Shown: in pieces, positions 17,521 to 27,336 of the stretch
Position numbering within the stretch: the first letter of the stretch is position 1
How the letters are laid out: every line of letters begins with the position of its first letter
From: Bacteroidia bacterium
GTDB taxonomy: Bacteria; Bacteroidota; Bacteroidia; M30B66
Direction of reading: 5' to 3'
NCBI GenBank assembly: GCA_018401705.1
Contig: JAGYKL010000030.1
Span: forward strand, 1-37,697
Length of the DNA stretch: 37,697 nucleotides
The notes under the pieces: model-generated
Databases searched by the model: none
What the model was told of the DNA's origin: nothing
What the model saw: only the letters and a program-made list of their open reading frames with translations
Position numbers and translations under genes: made by a program

Positions 17521-18954
17521 ATGATTAGTATCCCCGCTCTATTTGTTTTAGTTATACTTGCTGCTTTCGCATTGATTTCTTTCAAGTGGTTTTCTGAACA
17601 TGTAGAAACTTTCTTTTGGACATCATTCTTGCTATACTTTGATCCCGGAGGTGTTTTCTCGGGCTTCTCTGATATGGGTTTGCTTAGCAGACTTAAATCG
17701 CACGATATATTCTTTCTCTTTATGATGGTGTCCTGGCGTGCTTCAGGATACTGGAAAATAAACACAAACTTTAGAATGTATAAGCAATATCTCATTTTGC
17801 TATTCGTCTATTGTGTCTACTTTGTTTTAGTATATGGGTATTTCGTGCCTATGCACTATGGCTATGAGGATTTTCAATTGTTCTTCCAGAAAAACCGGCA
17901 GTTTATTTATTGTCCATTTATTTTCTTAGCTGTTTACCAATTTGGATATATGAGTATTGACAAGCTTTTAAGGCCTTTGTTGTATACTTCTCTTTTGATG
18001 TTTATCGCATTTTTTATCACAGTAATTGGCGGAATTGAAATCTTGCCTATTTACAAATGGTCGAGATTTATCGAAAACGATAGGATTTCTTTGTTGAGTT
18101 ATGGTTTATCTTATTGGCTTCTGCCTCTGGGTGTTGCCGCTATTTTCTTAGAATACAAACTGCCCGATTATTTCAAACGGCTTATTCTTCTGTCGGCATC
18201 TTTCATGTTTGTGATTATTGTTCTAACCTTAACCAGACGGGAATTTATTCGAATTCTATTCATGTTAATCACAATCCCAATCATAACCAGCTTTATATCA
18301 GGGACCTCGGTAGGTAAAGGTTATCGGAGAATATCCATTTTTCTTCTTATTCCTTTTCTATTTCTGCTGATGTTTTTTCCTATATATCTTGATTTGTCAG
18401 CTAATATTCTCGAAGGTTTATTTAGTTTTTTAAATGCTGATGACGCATCTAAAATCAAAGATTACAGACTTTCTGGTGAAGGCGATTTGGTATACGTTAA
18501 GCAAATAATTGCCGATAATCCACTGCTTGGAATTGGTTACTATCCGGCCCCATGGGCCGAAGTTCTCGATATGAAGGAATCGGGGAATATTTTAGGCCTT
18601 GCACTTGATGCCTCGAGCGAAGTGCCGATTTTTGGATCAACAATGCGCCTGGGATTTGTGGGTTTAATTTTACCCGCATTTATACATCTTAGTTTAATTG
18701 CTTTATGCATGAAACTGGCCCGTTTAATTAAGACCAATTTTAAAGTTTATAAGACAAATATTTTTGAATTACTCTTGGCTTTAACCATCATATATTATTT
18801 CATAACCTTGTTTTCTACCGATTTATTTAGCTTGTTTTTAGAATATTATCATCCGCCTAAATTTGCACTGTTCACCTCAATGCTGGCAATTTTACTGGCT
18901 ATTTATTCGAGGCTCAATTTTCGTTTGATGAAGTTAAGAATGCAAAATGACTGA
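17521..18954 (+). CDS. O-antigen ligase / Wzy-like polymerase membrane protein
   Basis: About 477 residues with ten or more hydrophobic segments (for example IPALFVLVILAAFALI, LILLSASFMFVIIVLTLTRRE, IFLLIPFLFLLMFFPIYL). A long non-membrane loop contains RLSGEGDLVYVKQIIADN and LLGIGYYPAPW, the position and flavour of the periplasmic loop of the O-antigen ligase/Wzy_C superfamily. It would polymerise or ligate lipid-linked glycan at the periplasmic side of the inner membrane. I prefer ATG 17521, although TTG 17494 is in frame. First gene of the plus-strand locus; the next gene overlaps it by eight bases. Confidence 0.75.
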   Translation: MISIPALFVLVILAAFALISFKWFSEHVETFFWTSFLLYFDPGGVFSGFSDMGLLSRLKSHDIFFLFMMVSWRASGYWKINTNFRMYKQYLILLFVYCVYFVLVYGYFVPMHYGYEDFQLFFQKNRQFIYCPFIFLAVYQFGYMSIDKLLRPLLYTSLLMFIAFFITVIGGIEILPIYKWSRFIENDRISLLSYGLSYWLLPLGVAAIFLEYKLPDYFKRLILLSASFMFVIIVLTLTRREFIRILFMLITIPIITSFISGTSVGKGYRRISIFLLIPFLFLLMFFPIYLDLSANILEGLFSFLNADDASKIKDYRLSGEGDLVYVKQIIADNPLLGIGYYPAPWAEVLDMKESGNILGLALDASSEVPIFGSTMRLGFVGLILPAFIHLSLIALCMKLARLIKTNFKVYKTNIFELLLALTIIYYFITLFSTDLFSLFLEYYHPPKFALFTSMLAILLAIYSRLNFRLMKLRMQND

Positions 18955-19909
18955 GACAATCACGACAAATACCTGCTCTGTTTGCGCGAGCCACGAAATA
19001 GAATCGCTTCCTGTAAAGGAAATGCGCAATGGTTGGCGTGAAGTTCACCCTTATCATTACTGCCGCAGTTGCGGATTCCTAGAGCTAGTTTCTGTGCCTA
19101 CAGAAATGGCCAAGTATTATGAAAATGGATATTACACAGCCAGTAAGCCACATACTAAAATTGAAGGATTAAGAGCTTCTTTTTGGGCTTTGAGAGCTAA
19201 ACTTTATGATTCAGTTTTTCATCCACTCTGGCACAAATGGGCATACAATACAATGCTTGACTGGAAGCATAAATTGGGTATTTCGTTTCAAGATTCTATT
19301 CTTGATTATGGCTGCGGGAATGGCGATATTCTTTATGAATTTCACAAACACGGTTTTAAAAAGCTTGAAGGATTAGACCCTTTTCTCCCTGAAATAAAAG
19401 AGGTTTTGCCTTTTCCTCTTAACAGAGGAGGAATTGCTGATTTTAAAAAAGATAAGAAGTATAAGCTTATCATGATGCATCATTCGTTTGAGCATATGCC
19501 CAATCAGGCGGGCGTTCTTAATAGTTTAAAACCTATACTTGCGAAAGGAGCCAAAGTCTTAATAAGGATGCCTGTTGTTAATGAGGCTTTTTACCAATAC
19601 CGAGAGAATTGGGTGCAAATTGACGCTCCGCGACACCTTGGAATTCACTCTGTTAAAAGCTTTAAGCTACTTGCCGAAGCTTGTGGATATGACATTCTGG
19701 AAGTTTTCTACGATAGCACCTCTTTTCAATTTACCGGAAGTGAACAGAATAGGGCCGACATTGCTTTCTTTGAGCCTACATCGCTGAAAATAAATCCGGA
19801 CAAAAGTATTTTCAAAGCTGAACAGCTGATTGAGTTTGAGAAAAAGGCAGTTGAGTATAATTCAACCGGCAAAGGAGATCAGGCCGGTTTTATCTTATCT
19901 CTCAAATGA
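18947..19909 (+). CDS. SAM-dependent methyltransferase with N-terminal zinc motif
   Basis: The 320-residue protein begins with a probable zinc motif, CSVCASHEI and then YCRSCGFLEL about 30 residues later. The Rossmann SAM-binding motif I is ILDYGCGNGDILYEF, followed by an acidic LEGLDPF and a motif IV region LIMMHHSFEHM. This architecture is common in polysaccharide clusters, where the enzyme methylates a sugar or nucleotide sugar. The acceptor is unknown. It overlaps wzy by eight bases and the next glycosyltransferase by four (ATGA), so it is part of one translationally coupled run. Confidence 0.85.
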   Translation: MTETITTNTCSVCASHEIESLPVKEMRNGWREVHPYHYCRSCGFLELVSVPTEMAKYYENGYYTASKPHTKIEGLRASFWALRAKLYDSVFHPLWHKWAYNTMLDWKHKLGISFQDSILDYGCGNGDILYEFHKHGFKKLEGLDPFLPEIKEVLPFPLNRGGIADFKKDKKYKLIMMHHSFEHMPNQAGVLNSLKPILAKGAKVLIRMPVVNEAFYQYRENWVQIDAPRHLGIHSVKSFKLLAEACGYDILEVFYDSTSFQFTGSEQNRADIAFFEPTSLKINPDKSIFKAEQLIEFEKKAVEYNSTGKGDQAGFILSLK

Positions 19910-21129
19910 GTGCATTTGCTATAGTGTTATTATCACAAACGATGTTTGGAGGAGCTCAAAAAAGGTTCTTCAATTTGCATCGTCATTTTAGAAGCATTTA
20001 TGGCGAAAAGGCTTGGTTTATAGTTACTCCAGCTATGAAAGCCGAAATTGAAAAAACGTATGGACATGAATATTGCCAAGGTGTTCATGCTATTGGAGAA
20101 ACTCATAAAAGCAACTCTTTAAGTGCTACGCAAGCAGTTGTTAAAAAGCCGAAAAGCGGCTTGATTAACTCACTTAAAAGCTCAATCGCTTTTGATATTT
20201 ACTTTTATTTTAAATCAAGAAAGCGCACAAAAAAACAATTCGAAATCATTGATGAATTCGCGAAAGAGAAAGGAATAAATAGCTTCTTGGCAGTTTATTC
20301 TGGGGTGCTTCCTTTGTATTTCTACTTCGATAGAAATAACAGAAAACAAAGAATTGTTTTTTCAAACATGGATTCCTGGTTTTCTCATTTTGAAGAAAAT
20401 AAATTCAAACGGTTTTTCAGGCAGTATACCTTATTTCACCGGGCTCATGAGCAAAGTGATCATGTTGATATACTTAGTCCCTTCGTATTAAATGGGCTAA
20501 AATCCAGGAAATACCTTCCTGCAGAGCAGTCTTTCTCAATTACAGCTTGCTCATTCATAGATTATAGTGCTTGTGAAATTGGTGAAAAAGCAAGTCTTGA
20601 CTTTATCTTTTCGAGTCGGCTTGAGGAAGACAAAAACCCAATGAATTTCTTAGAAGCCGCCATGAAATTGGGTCCAAAATATCCAGCAACGAACTTTCAT
20701 ATTTTAGGTAAAGGCAGATTGTCTGATTCAATTATTTTGAAGCTGAAATCATATCCACTTAATAATATTAAATACCATGGTTTTGTTAGCAATCCATGCT
20801 CTTTTTTTGCAGAAACCTCTGTCTTTGTAAGTCTTCAAACTGATAACAATTACCCTAGCCAATCGGTACTCGAAGCTATGGCGTGTGGCAATGCCATAAT
20901 TGCAACTGACGTGGGCGACACAGGGCTTTTTGTTAATGAAAACAATGGCTGGCTTATCAATAACACAACAGAAGATTTAATATTTGCCATGGAAAATTGT
21001 GTGAATAACAGGCAAGAAGTAAGCTCTCGTGGTGCTTTTGCAGCAGAGTATGTTCGCAAAAACTTCACTGTTGAAAAAGCCGCAGCCTATTATCACTCCT
21101 TGCTTTACCCAAATAATGATGGAAAATAA
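19906..21129 (+). CDS. Glycosyltransferase family 4 protein
   Basis: A 407-residue GT-B enzyme. The N-terminal domain starts AIVLLSQTMFGGAQKRFFNL with a glycine-rich acceptor loop (GGAQKR). The C-terminal donor domain shows FIFSSRLEEDKNPMNFLEA, FHILGKGRL, NIKYHGFVSN and YPSQSVLEAMACGNAIIATD, which contains the EX7E-like retaining GT4 signature. It probably adds a sugar to the lipid-linked repeat unit on the cytoplasmic face. It overlaps both neighbours. Confidence 0.88.
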   Translation: MSAFAIVLLSQTMFGGAQKRFFNLHRHFRSIYGEKAWFIVTPAMKAEIEKTYGHEYCQGVHAIGETHKSNSLSATQAVVKKPKSGLINSLKSSIAFDIYFYFKSRKRTKKQFEIIDEFAKEKGINSFLAVYSGVLPLYFYFDRNNRKQRIVFSNMDSWFSHFEENKFKRFFRQYTLFHRAHEQSDHVDILSPFVLNGLKSRKYLPAEQSFSITACSFIDYSACEIGEKASLDFIFSSRLEEDKNPMNFLEAAMKLGPKYPATNFHILGKGRLSDSIILKLKSYPLNNIKYHGFVSNPCSFFAETSVFVSLQTDNNYPSQSVLEAMACGNAIIATDVGDTGLFVNENNGWLINNTTEDLIFAMENCVNNRQEVSSRGAFAAEYVRKNFTVEKAAAYYHSLLYPNNDGK

Positions 21130-22543
21130 AGTCCGTAAATATCAGATGCTTCTGGCCGCAGGCTTGCTGTTGGTCTATTTGTTAAGTGGTTTTGGGGTTA
21201 CTATCAGTAATGATGCTCTTACTAATATCGAGCAGATTTCTAAGATGGATTTATGGCATCGAAGTTCACACTTCGGCTTTCATTTTCTGGGAATTCTAAG
21301 TTTTGCTCTATTCAAGTTAATTGGAATAAACGACGCAATTGCTTCAACACAATTTATGCTCAGCTTGGTATCTGTTACAGGGGTTGTTGCTCTGTTTCGG
21401 ATAGTACTTCTTTGGCGAAAGGACTTGAACCTTGCATTAATCGTAGCACTTATTTATGGACTAAGCTCAAATGTTTGGAGGTTCTCAGTTCAAAATGAAT
21501 ATCATGTTTTGGTGCCTGCAATTAGTCTTGTTGCAATTGCTCTTTGGCTTCATGGGAAACAGCTTTTGGGTTCAATGTTTCTTGGATTGGCAATTCTCAC
21601 AAGCCCATTTGCAATTTTCAGCCTGCCATTGGTTCTAATCCAAGAAAATAAACTGAATTGGCGAGTTATTCTTAAAACAATTGCAGGTCTTGTGCTTGTA
21701 GTTGGGGCGGTTGGTCTTTTCACCTATAAAGAAACCTTACAAGGCGAATGGTCCTACGATTTTGTATTACAGTATTATGTTAACACACTAAAAATCACAA
21801 ATCCAATTAGAGTGCTAAGTATTTGGTTTTATGGATACTTAAGAGCATTTCATGTATTTATCTTCCTTTTGATTATCTTCCTAATTAAATACAGAAAATC
21901 AGAAAAAAGGCTTTTACTAATTTGCTTATTGGGTTTGTTTATTCATTTGCCTCTGGCTCTTCCGGAAACAAGATATGGAGCTTATCAAATGACGTTTTAC
22001 CCGCTGTTAGCAATTGTTTTTGGACTGGTTTTGCAAAAGTTGCATCAATTAAATAGGTCGTATTTTGTAATTCTAAGTGGCTTGTTTATTCTCTTAAGTT
22101 CTTTTATAGTGTTTGAAGAGAGAGGCTTTCAGCGCTCATTAAGAGATTCGTATGTGCAAATGCAAAATGATTCATCAATTGCAGATAGTTCAATTGTGTT
22201 CATGTATAAAGCCACCAGGCCTTTATCAATCAAATATGCACCACGATTAGAAGGGGTTTCTGTTTATTCTGGTTACCAAGAAAATCTTGTGAATAGCTTA
22301 ATTAATCATGAATTACCTGATTACGCAGAGCTAATTCGAAGCGACAAGCAGGTTTATCTAATCGAAAGTGGAGTTTCTCTTCCTGATGATTATTTGAAGC
22401 TGATATTTTCGAAGTTCACCAAAAATCAGGGAGCCAAACTCAAAGGCGTTGGCATTAAAAAGGTAAAGGAAATTTGTCCAAGCGCCTCATTTGAGGAAAT
22501 ACAAGGATATTCTACAACATTATACAGGGTCAATTGCGATTAA
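21116..22543 (+). CDS. Multi-pass membrane protein, GT39-like glycosyltransferase
   Basis: I chose ATG 21116 (21119 also possible), which overlaps the end of the upstream gene by 14 bases. The roughly 475-residue protein has about ten membrane segments (LLAAGLLLVYLLSGFGVTI, then LIVALIYGLSSNVWRFSVQN, VLVVGAVGLFTY). An early extracytoplasmic loop has NDALTNIEQIS followed by HFGFHFLGILSF, as in lipid-phosphosugar-dependent GT39/PMT-like enzymes. The acidic loop residues fit that class but do not prove it. The C-terminal 130 residues are soluble. Likely a periplasmic glycosyl transfer or modification. Confidence 0.65.
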   Translation: MMENKVRKYQMLLAAGLLLVYLLSGFGVTISNDALTNIEQISKMDLWHRSSHFGFHFLGILSFALFKLIGINDAIASTQFMLSLVSVTGVVALFRIVLLWRKDLNLALIVALIYGLSSNVWRFSVQNEYHVLVPAISLVAIALWLHGKQLLGSMFLGLAILTSPFAIFSLPLVLIQENKLNWRVILKTIAGLVLVVGAVGLFTYKETLQGEWSYDFVLQYYVNTLKITNPIRVLSIWFYGYLRAFHVFIFLLIIFLIKYRKSEKRLLLICLLGLFIHLPLALPETRYGAYQMTFYPLLAIVFGLVLQKLHQLNRSYFVILSGLFILLSSFIVFEERGFQRSLRDSYVQMQNDSSIADSSIVFMYKATRPLSIKYAPRLEGVSVYSGYQENLVNSLINHELPDYAELIRSDKQVYLIESGVSLPDDYLKLIFSKFTKNQGAKLKGVGIKKVKEICPSASFEEIQGYSTTLYRVNCD

Positions 22544-23457
22544 TGAAAGTTGGTATTTGCATCGTCTTTTATAAGGATACTCAACATCTTCAACGTTTAG
22601 CTAAGGCGATTAAAGATATTGACTTTCAAGACTTTCGTGTGTATTTTACCGACAATCACGCTTCTAAAATTCACGTTTCGGGTTTTGAAGAGCTGTTTCC
22701 CGAAGCTGTTTATATTGAGTCTAAATTCAACACCGGCTTCGCCGGTGGAAATAATATTCTTGCCAAGCATGCTGTAAATGAAGGATGCGACTTTGTTTGG
22801 ATTCTCAATCCCGATATGGCTCCACATCCTGCTTGCCTAACTCAGCTATTGGAATGTATTCATTTGAATCTTGATACCGAAGCGGTAGGGCCGGTTTTAT
22901 TATATGGCGAGGAAAACAGATCTGAGATTATTCAATTCGCAGGTGCTAAAGTTGATTTTATAAGTCAAAAAAAAACGGCTTTATTTTCAGATATTAAATT
23001 GAGTCAAATGCCGAAACTGTCCCAACAGGAAGTGGATTTAATCAATGGAGGCTCTCTGCTTATTCGAGCAGAACGGGTGAAAAAAGAAAATCTTTTTGCC
23101 GAAGAATACTTCTTATATAATGATGAAATTGATTTGATGCGCAGAATTAAAAACGACGGCCATAATGTGAAGGTTGTTTTTAATGCTGTTTGTTCTCATC
23201 ATCACGATTGGTCAAAAAAGAACGCTGCTAATTATCATCTCATGTATTATTACATGATGAGAAATAAAATTCAGTATTGGAAAAAGTATGACCACCAATT
23301 CCAAGTGCTTAAGTCGTTTTTCGAGAGCGTTTTGAAGTTCCCTATTATACTTCGTTTTTGTATTAAGACCTCAGGAATTAAATTGCTTTATTTTTATTAC
23401 CTAGGTTTACTTCATGGATATCTCGGCAAAAAAGGAAAGGCCCAACTCTTTGACTAA
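22543..23457 (+). CDS. Glycosyltransferase family 2 protein
   Basis: ATG 22543 overlaps the previous stop (TAATG). The 304-residue GT-A enzyme shows GICIVFYKDTQHLQRL, a nucleotide-binding YFTDNHAS, then NTGFAGGNN, VWILNPDMAPHP (a DxD-like NPDM site, as in rhamnosyltransferase-type GT2 enzymes), LINGGSLLIRAE and EEYFLYNDEIDLMRRI, where the Glu-Asp pair supplies the catalytic base. It would extend the glycan repeat unit. Donor unknown. Confidence 0.88.
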   Translation: MKVGICIVFYKDTQHLQRLAKAIKDIDFQDFRVYFTDNHASKIHVSGFEELFPEAVYIESKFNTGFAGGNNILAKHAVNEGCDFVWILNPDMAPHPACLTQLLECIHLNLDTEAVGPVLLYGEENRSEIIQFAGAKVDFISQKKTALFSDIKLSQMPKLSQQEVDLINGGSLLIRAERVKKENLFAEEYFLYNDEIDLMRRIKNDGHNVKVVFNAVCSHHHDWSKKNAANYHLMYYYMMRNKIQYWKKYDHQFQVLKSFFESVLKFPIILRFCIKTSGIKLLYFYYLGLLHGYLGKKGKAQLFD

Positions 23458-23458
23458 T

Positions 23459-24589
23459 ATGCCTAGTTTGCTTTATCTAAATGCCGATATGGGCTCTGTT
23501 TTTGAATCACAGGTGGCACACCTGTTGAATTCATTATCAGATACTAAGCAGTTTTCGAGGCTCATTTTACTTTGTGGAGTGAAAGACAAAAATGAAGAAG
23601 CTCGGGTTTTAAAATCCTTTCAGAAATCAGGTGTTGAAGTCGCCTTTTTTAAGCATTATCCAAATTTCCCATTCTATAACAGACTCCAACAAAGAGAAAT
23701 CAGCAAGGCATTATTGAACCTAAATCTCGATAGAAATTGCATTATTCACATAAGAGGAGAGTTGCTGGCAAGTCAAGCTCTAAATCCTATTGTTCAAGCA
23801 AGGCAGGAATTAGAAAAGGTTATTGTTGATGTTAGAGGTGCAGGACTCGAAGAGCTAACTTTGTATTTTAATGGAGCTTTTTGGAAAAAGGTCCTGAAAA
23901 AAATCAACTACAAAATAGCCTTAAGTCGTCTCAAGAAATTTAGCAGAATAACAGCTGTTTCAGAATCTTTGAAGGAGTATTTGGTGAACTCTTGGGCCAT
24001 TAAAAAAGAGAAAATCTCGGTAGTTCATTGCCTGGCTGGAGAGGAATTTACATTTGATGAAGCCAAACGCAAGAAAACACGTGAATCACTGGGAATTTCT
24101 GAAGACACGAAATTGCTTGTTTTTAGCACTGGCGGCAACGCCGGATGGCAAAACACGAATACGTTAAAGGCTGTAATTTCAGAAAAGTGGACTATCCTCA
24201 ATCTGAGTAAAGAACAGATTCATGAGCCTCATGTCATCTCCAAATACATTCCCTACGAAGAAGTTCCTGCAGATTTAAATGCTGCCGATGCAGCTGTTAT
24301 CTTTAGAGATAAAACCATTGTGAATAAAGTGGCTTGTCCTGTGAAATTTTGCGAATACGTTTGTTGTGGTTTGCCTGTTATTAGTGATGAAGGTGTAGAT
24401 TTAATTATAGATTATATTAAGTCCAATCAAGTTGAAGGGATTATTAAAAAGCCGGCTGAAATTCATCAATTAAACCTGAGTGCATTGATTGGCCCTGATA
24501 GAGCATCCCGCGCTGCGAAAGCGCAGCTAAAATTTGGATACCAAACAATTGTACAGCAATATTTGAACGTATATTTTTCACATTCATGA
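23459..24589 (+). CDS. Putative glycosyltransferase (GT4-like)
   Basis: I prefer ATG 23459, one base after the upstream stop, giving 376 residues starting MPSLLYLNADMGSVFESQ; ATG 23414 in the same frame would add 15 residues. The protein has a GT-B plan: FSRITAVSESLKEYL and ISVVHCLAGEEF at the domain junction, LLVFSTGGNAGWQNT opening the donor domain, and KFCEYVCCGLPVISDEG in place of the usual E-containing donor motif. The signature is weaker than in its neighbours. Its last four bases overlap the next gene (ATGA). Confidence 0.75.
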   Translation: MPSLLYLNADMGSVFESQVAHLLNSLSDTKQFSRLILLCGVKDKNEEARVLKSFQKSGVEVAFFKHYPNFPFYNRLQQREISKALLNLNLDRNCIIHIRGELLASQALNPIVQARQELEKVIVDVRGAGLEELTLYFNGAFWKKVLKKINYKIALSRLKKFSRITAVSESLKEYLVNSWAIKKEKISVVHCLAGEEFTFDEAKRKKTRESLGISEDTKLLVFSTGGNAGWQNTNTLKAVISEKWTILNLSKEQIHEPHVISKYIPYEEVPADLNAADAAVIFRDKTIVNKVACPVKFCEYVCCGLPVISDEGVDLIIDYIKSNQVEGIIKKPAEIHQLNLSALIGPDRASRAAKAQLKFGYQTIVQQYLNVYFSHS

Positions 24590-25509
24590 AAGTTCGGATT
24601 GTTTGCAGTGGTACCAAGGCGGATTTTAATTTCGAGATTCATCAGGCATTTATTTACGACCAGATTCAATCAATCATTAAGCTTGATAACTCTGTTAAAT
24701 TTGAATACTTTTTCATTGAAAAAGGAGGATTATCTGGCTACTTTAAAGCATGGAGAAGCTTAATTAATGAGCAAAAACAAAATCCCTGCGACCTAATTCA
24801 TGCGCATGGAGGCTTACCTGCTCTTCTTTCAGTTGTGCAGTTTAAAGAGCCGGTTGTGAGCACCTTTCATGGCTCCGACATCAACAAAAGCAAAGTCAGG
24901 TGGTTTTCGGCAATAGCATCGTTTCTCTCCAAGAAATCAATCTATGTAAGCCATAACTTAGTGAATAAAGCCATCATTCGGGGCAAAGCTGAAGTTATTC
25001 CTTGTGGTGTTGATTTAGATTTATTCAAACCTCTATACATGCATGAATGCAGAAAGCTTCTGGGCTTGGATTCTTCAAAAAAATATGTGCTATTCTCATC
25101 GGCATTTGATAATCCGGTGAAAAACTTCGGCTTGCTAAAAGAAGCACTTGAGTTATGGCCCGAAAATCCGCCCGAAGTAATTGAGCTTAAGGGCGTTCGA
25201 AGAGAGAAGGTGCCTTTTTACATGAATGCGGCTAACGTTTGTGTATTGACCTCTTTCTCAGAGGGTTCGCCTCAATTTATTAAAGAAGCTATGGCTTGCA
25301 ATCGACCTGTTGTTGCCACTAACGTGGGAGATATTTCCGAGCTATTTGGGAATTCTATCAATTGCAGATTCACTACATTTGCGCCCTCAAAATTATATGA
25401 AATCCTTGTCTCATTATTAGATACGGATGAATCAAACGGAAGAAGCCAGATGCAAAACTATGAACTTGGAAAAATTGCATCTCAGGTTTTAACTATTTAT
25501 CGGGATTAA
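24586..25509 (+). CDS. Glycosyltransferase family 4 protein
   Basis: A compact GT4 enzyme of 307 residues. It has LIHAHGGLPALLSV, VSTFHGSDINKSK (the conserved HGSD acceptor-side turn), VIPCGVDLDLFKP, YVLFSSAFDNPVKNFGLL, VCVLTSFSEGSPQFIKEAMA (EX7E: E of SEGSPQFIKEA) and CNRPVVATNVGD. Expected to act on the lipid-linked intermediate in the cytoplasm. The following gene begins with GTG at the base after its stop, so the two are probably coupled. Confidence 0.9.
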   Translation: MKVRIVCSGTKADFNFEIHQAFIYDQIQSIIKLDNSVKFEYFFIEKGGLSGYFKAWRSLINEQKQNPCDLIHAHGGLPALLSVVQFKEPVVSTFHGSDINKSKVRWFSAIASFLSKKSIYVSHNLVNKAIIRGKAEVIPCGVDLDLFKPLYMHECRKLLGLDSSKKYVLFSSAFDNPVKNFGLLKEALELWPENPPEVIELKGVRREKVPFYMNAANVCVLTSFSEGSPQFIKEAMACNRPVVATNVGDISELFGNSINCRFTTFAPSKLYEILVSLLDTDESNGRSQMQNYELGKIASQVLTIYRD

Positions 25510-26661
25510 GTGAACACTGATTTGAACGAATGCAAACTTGGTATTTGGAATGAAACTTTACCCGGTTTCTATCTCAACGATGAAGGCATATCTAACTATG
25601 CAAAGATTCAGCAAGCATTAATGCATGATTTTCCTCTTGGTCAAGAGGGCCTCGAAAAATGGAAAGAACTTGTTCAAAACATCAAGAAAGCCGGGGCTAA
25701 TCAAACTTACGATTGCATCATTGGCGTTTCGGGAGGTACCGACAGTTCTTACTTGCTTCACCTTGCAAAAGAATGGGGGCTCAGACCATTGGCTGTTAAC
25801 CTTGATAATGGCTGGAATTCTGATATTGCGGTAAGAAATATTCACGACATGACCAAGGCTTTAGAGATAGACCTTGAAACGTATGTTGTTGATTATGAGG
25901 AAATGAAAGACATCCTCAAATCCTACTTACTTGCAGGTTTGCCTTGGCTTGATAATCCCACCGACCAGGCAATCAAAGCTATACTTTACCGATACGCTCG
26001 AAAAGAAGGCGTTAAAACGGTTCTAATCGGAACCGATTTTCGCTCAGAAGGAAAACAACCCTCCGAATGGACCTACGGCGATTACAAGCAGCTATCGTAT
26101 GTGCACAAAAATTTCGGAAAGGTGAAAAGAAAAACCTATCCCGAAAACACCTTCATGATGACATTCTGGTCGGCATATGTCAAAAAGATTAAGCTAATCT
26201 CTCCTTTTAATTACCTGCCTTACGACAAGAAATCGGCTCAGGATTTTTTGGAGAAGAATTACAATTGGAAATATTATGGTGAGCATCATCATGAAAACCT
26301 GTTTACCAAATGGGTAATTTCTTATTGGATGTATGTTAAATTCAATATCGATAAGAGAATCATAACCTATTCGGCTCAGGTTTTAAACGGCAAGCTAAGT
26401 CGCGATGAAGCAAAGAGAATCACAGCTCAGAAGCCCTATAAGCCCGATACTATTGAAAAAGATACAGAATACGTTTTGAAAAAGCTGGGTTTAAGCAAAG
26501 AAGAGTATCTGAAAGCATGGAATCAACCTGCCAAAACGTTCAAAGATTATCCATCTTATTACGCAACGATTAGCAAATACTCAGGACTAATTAAGATTTT
26601 AGCACGCTATGTTCTGAAAACAAAGCCCAAGCTGTTCTACGAAATGGAGAATAGAAAATGA
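25510..26661 (+). CDS. N-acetyl sugar amidotransferase (WbpG/PseA family)
   Basis: This 383-residue protein carries a PP-loop ATP pyrophosphatase motif, GVSGGTDSSYLL (SGG at residues 74-76), followed by LAVNLDNGWNSD, WLDNPTDQAIKAI and VLIGTDFRSEGKQPSEW. In Pseudomonas aeruginosa, WbpG works with HisH2 and HisF2 to turn a sugar N-acetyl group into an acetamidino group; the same trio occurs here in order. The start is GTG, immediately after the upstream stop. Odd point: the family's N-terminal zinc cysteines are mostly missing (C8 remains; positions 11, 28 and 31 are Gly, Ser and Ala in CKLG and GISNYA). A second copy lies at the right edge. Confidence 0.88.
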   Translation: MNTDLNECKLGIWNETLPGFYLNDEGISNYAKIQQALMHDFPLGQEGLEKWKELVQNIKKAGANQTYDCIIGVSGGTDSSYLLHLAKEWGLRPLAVNLDNGWNSDIAVRNIHDMTKALEIDLETYVVDYEEMKDILKSYLLAGLPWLDNPTDQAIKAILYRYARKEGVKTVLIGTDFRSEGKQPSEWTYGDYKQLSYVHKNFGKVKRKTYPENTFMMTFWSAYVKKIKLISPFNYLPYDKKSAQDFLEKNYNWKYYGEHHHENLFTKWVISYWMYVKFNIDKRIITYSAQVLNGKLSRDEAKRITAQKPYKPDTIEKDTEYVLKKLGLSKEEYLKAWNQPAKTFKDYPSYYATISKYSGLIKILARYVLKTKPKLFYEMENRK

Positions 26662-26697
26662 TAATTTCCCAACATCTATCATTACAGTTATTTAGGA

Positions 26698-27336
26698 ATG
26701 AATAAAGACAGTCAAAAAATTGTAATCATCGATTATGGCATGGGTAATATTCGCTCTGTTCAAAGGAAATTCAAAGAATTTGGATTTCAGATTGAAATCG
26801 TGAGTAAGCCCGAAGATGTGATAAAGGCAGACAAGATTGTCCTTCCGGGTGTTGGTCACTTTGCAAGTGGAGTTAAGAATTTGAAATCCAATGGCTTATG
26901 GGAAGCCATTGATGAGAAAGTGAAGAACCACAAAACACCTGTTTTGGGAATTTGCCTCGGAATGCAGCTAATGGCTAAATTCAGCGAAGAAGGTGATGTT
27001 GAGGGTTTTGGCTGGCTAGACGCTGATGTTGTTCGTTTCTCTATCAAAAACCAACTTAAATATAAAGTTCCACATATTGGTTGGAATAGCAGCGAACCTC
27101 AAGGGAATAGTGATTTTACCAAAGGGCTAAAGCCCGAAAGTCTTTATTACTTTGTGCATTCATATCATTTAAAGTGTCATAAGTCTGAGGAAATTCTTGG
27201 CCTTACAAATTACGAGGAGACTTTTCCTTCAATGGCGGGCAAAAATCATATCATTGGAGTGCAGTTTCACCCTGAAAAAAGTCACGACTCGGCTAATATT
27301 CTTATCAATAACTTCCTCAGTTTTAATTGTGTTTAG
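26698..27336 (+). CDS. hisH: HisH-type glutamine amidotransferase for sugar amidination
   Basis: A 212-residue class I glutaminase. IVIIDYGMGNIRSVQ starts the fold, IVLPGVGHFASG is the oxyanion strand, GICLGMQLM carries the nucleophilic Cys and VQFHPEKS the catalytic His-x-Glu. It would release ammonia from glutamine for its HisF partner. The context (WbpG upstream, HisF overlapping, no other histidine gene nearby) points to surface-glycan modification, like HisH2 of P. aeruginosa, not histidine synthesis. A 36-base gap separates it from WbpG. Confidence 0.88.
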   Translation: MNKDSQKIVIIDYGMGNIRSVQRKFKEFGFQIEIVSKPEDVIKADKIVLPGVGHFASGVKNLKSNGLWEAIDEKVKNHKTPVLGICLGMQLMAKFSEEGDVEGFGWLDADVVRFSIKNQLKYKVPHIGWNSSEPQGNSDFTKGLKPESLYYFVHSYHLKCHKSEEILGLTNYEETFPSMAGKNHIIGVQFHPEKSHDSANILINNFLSFNCV

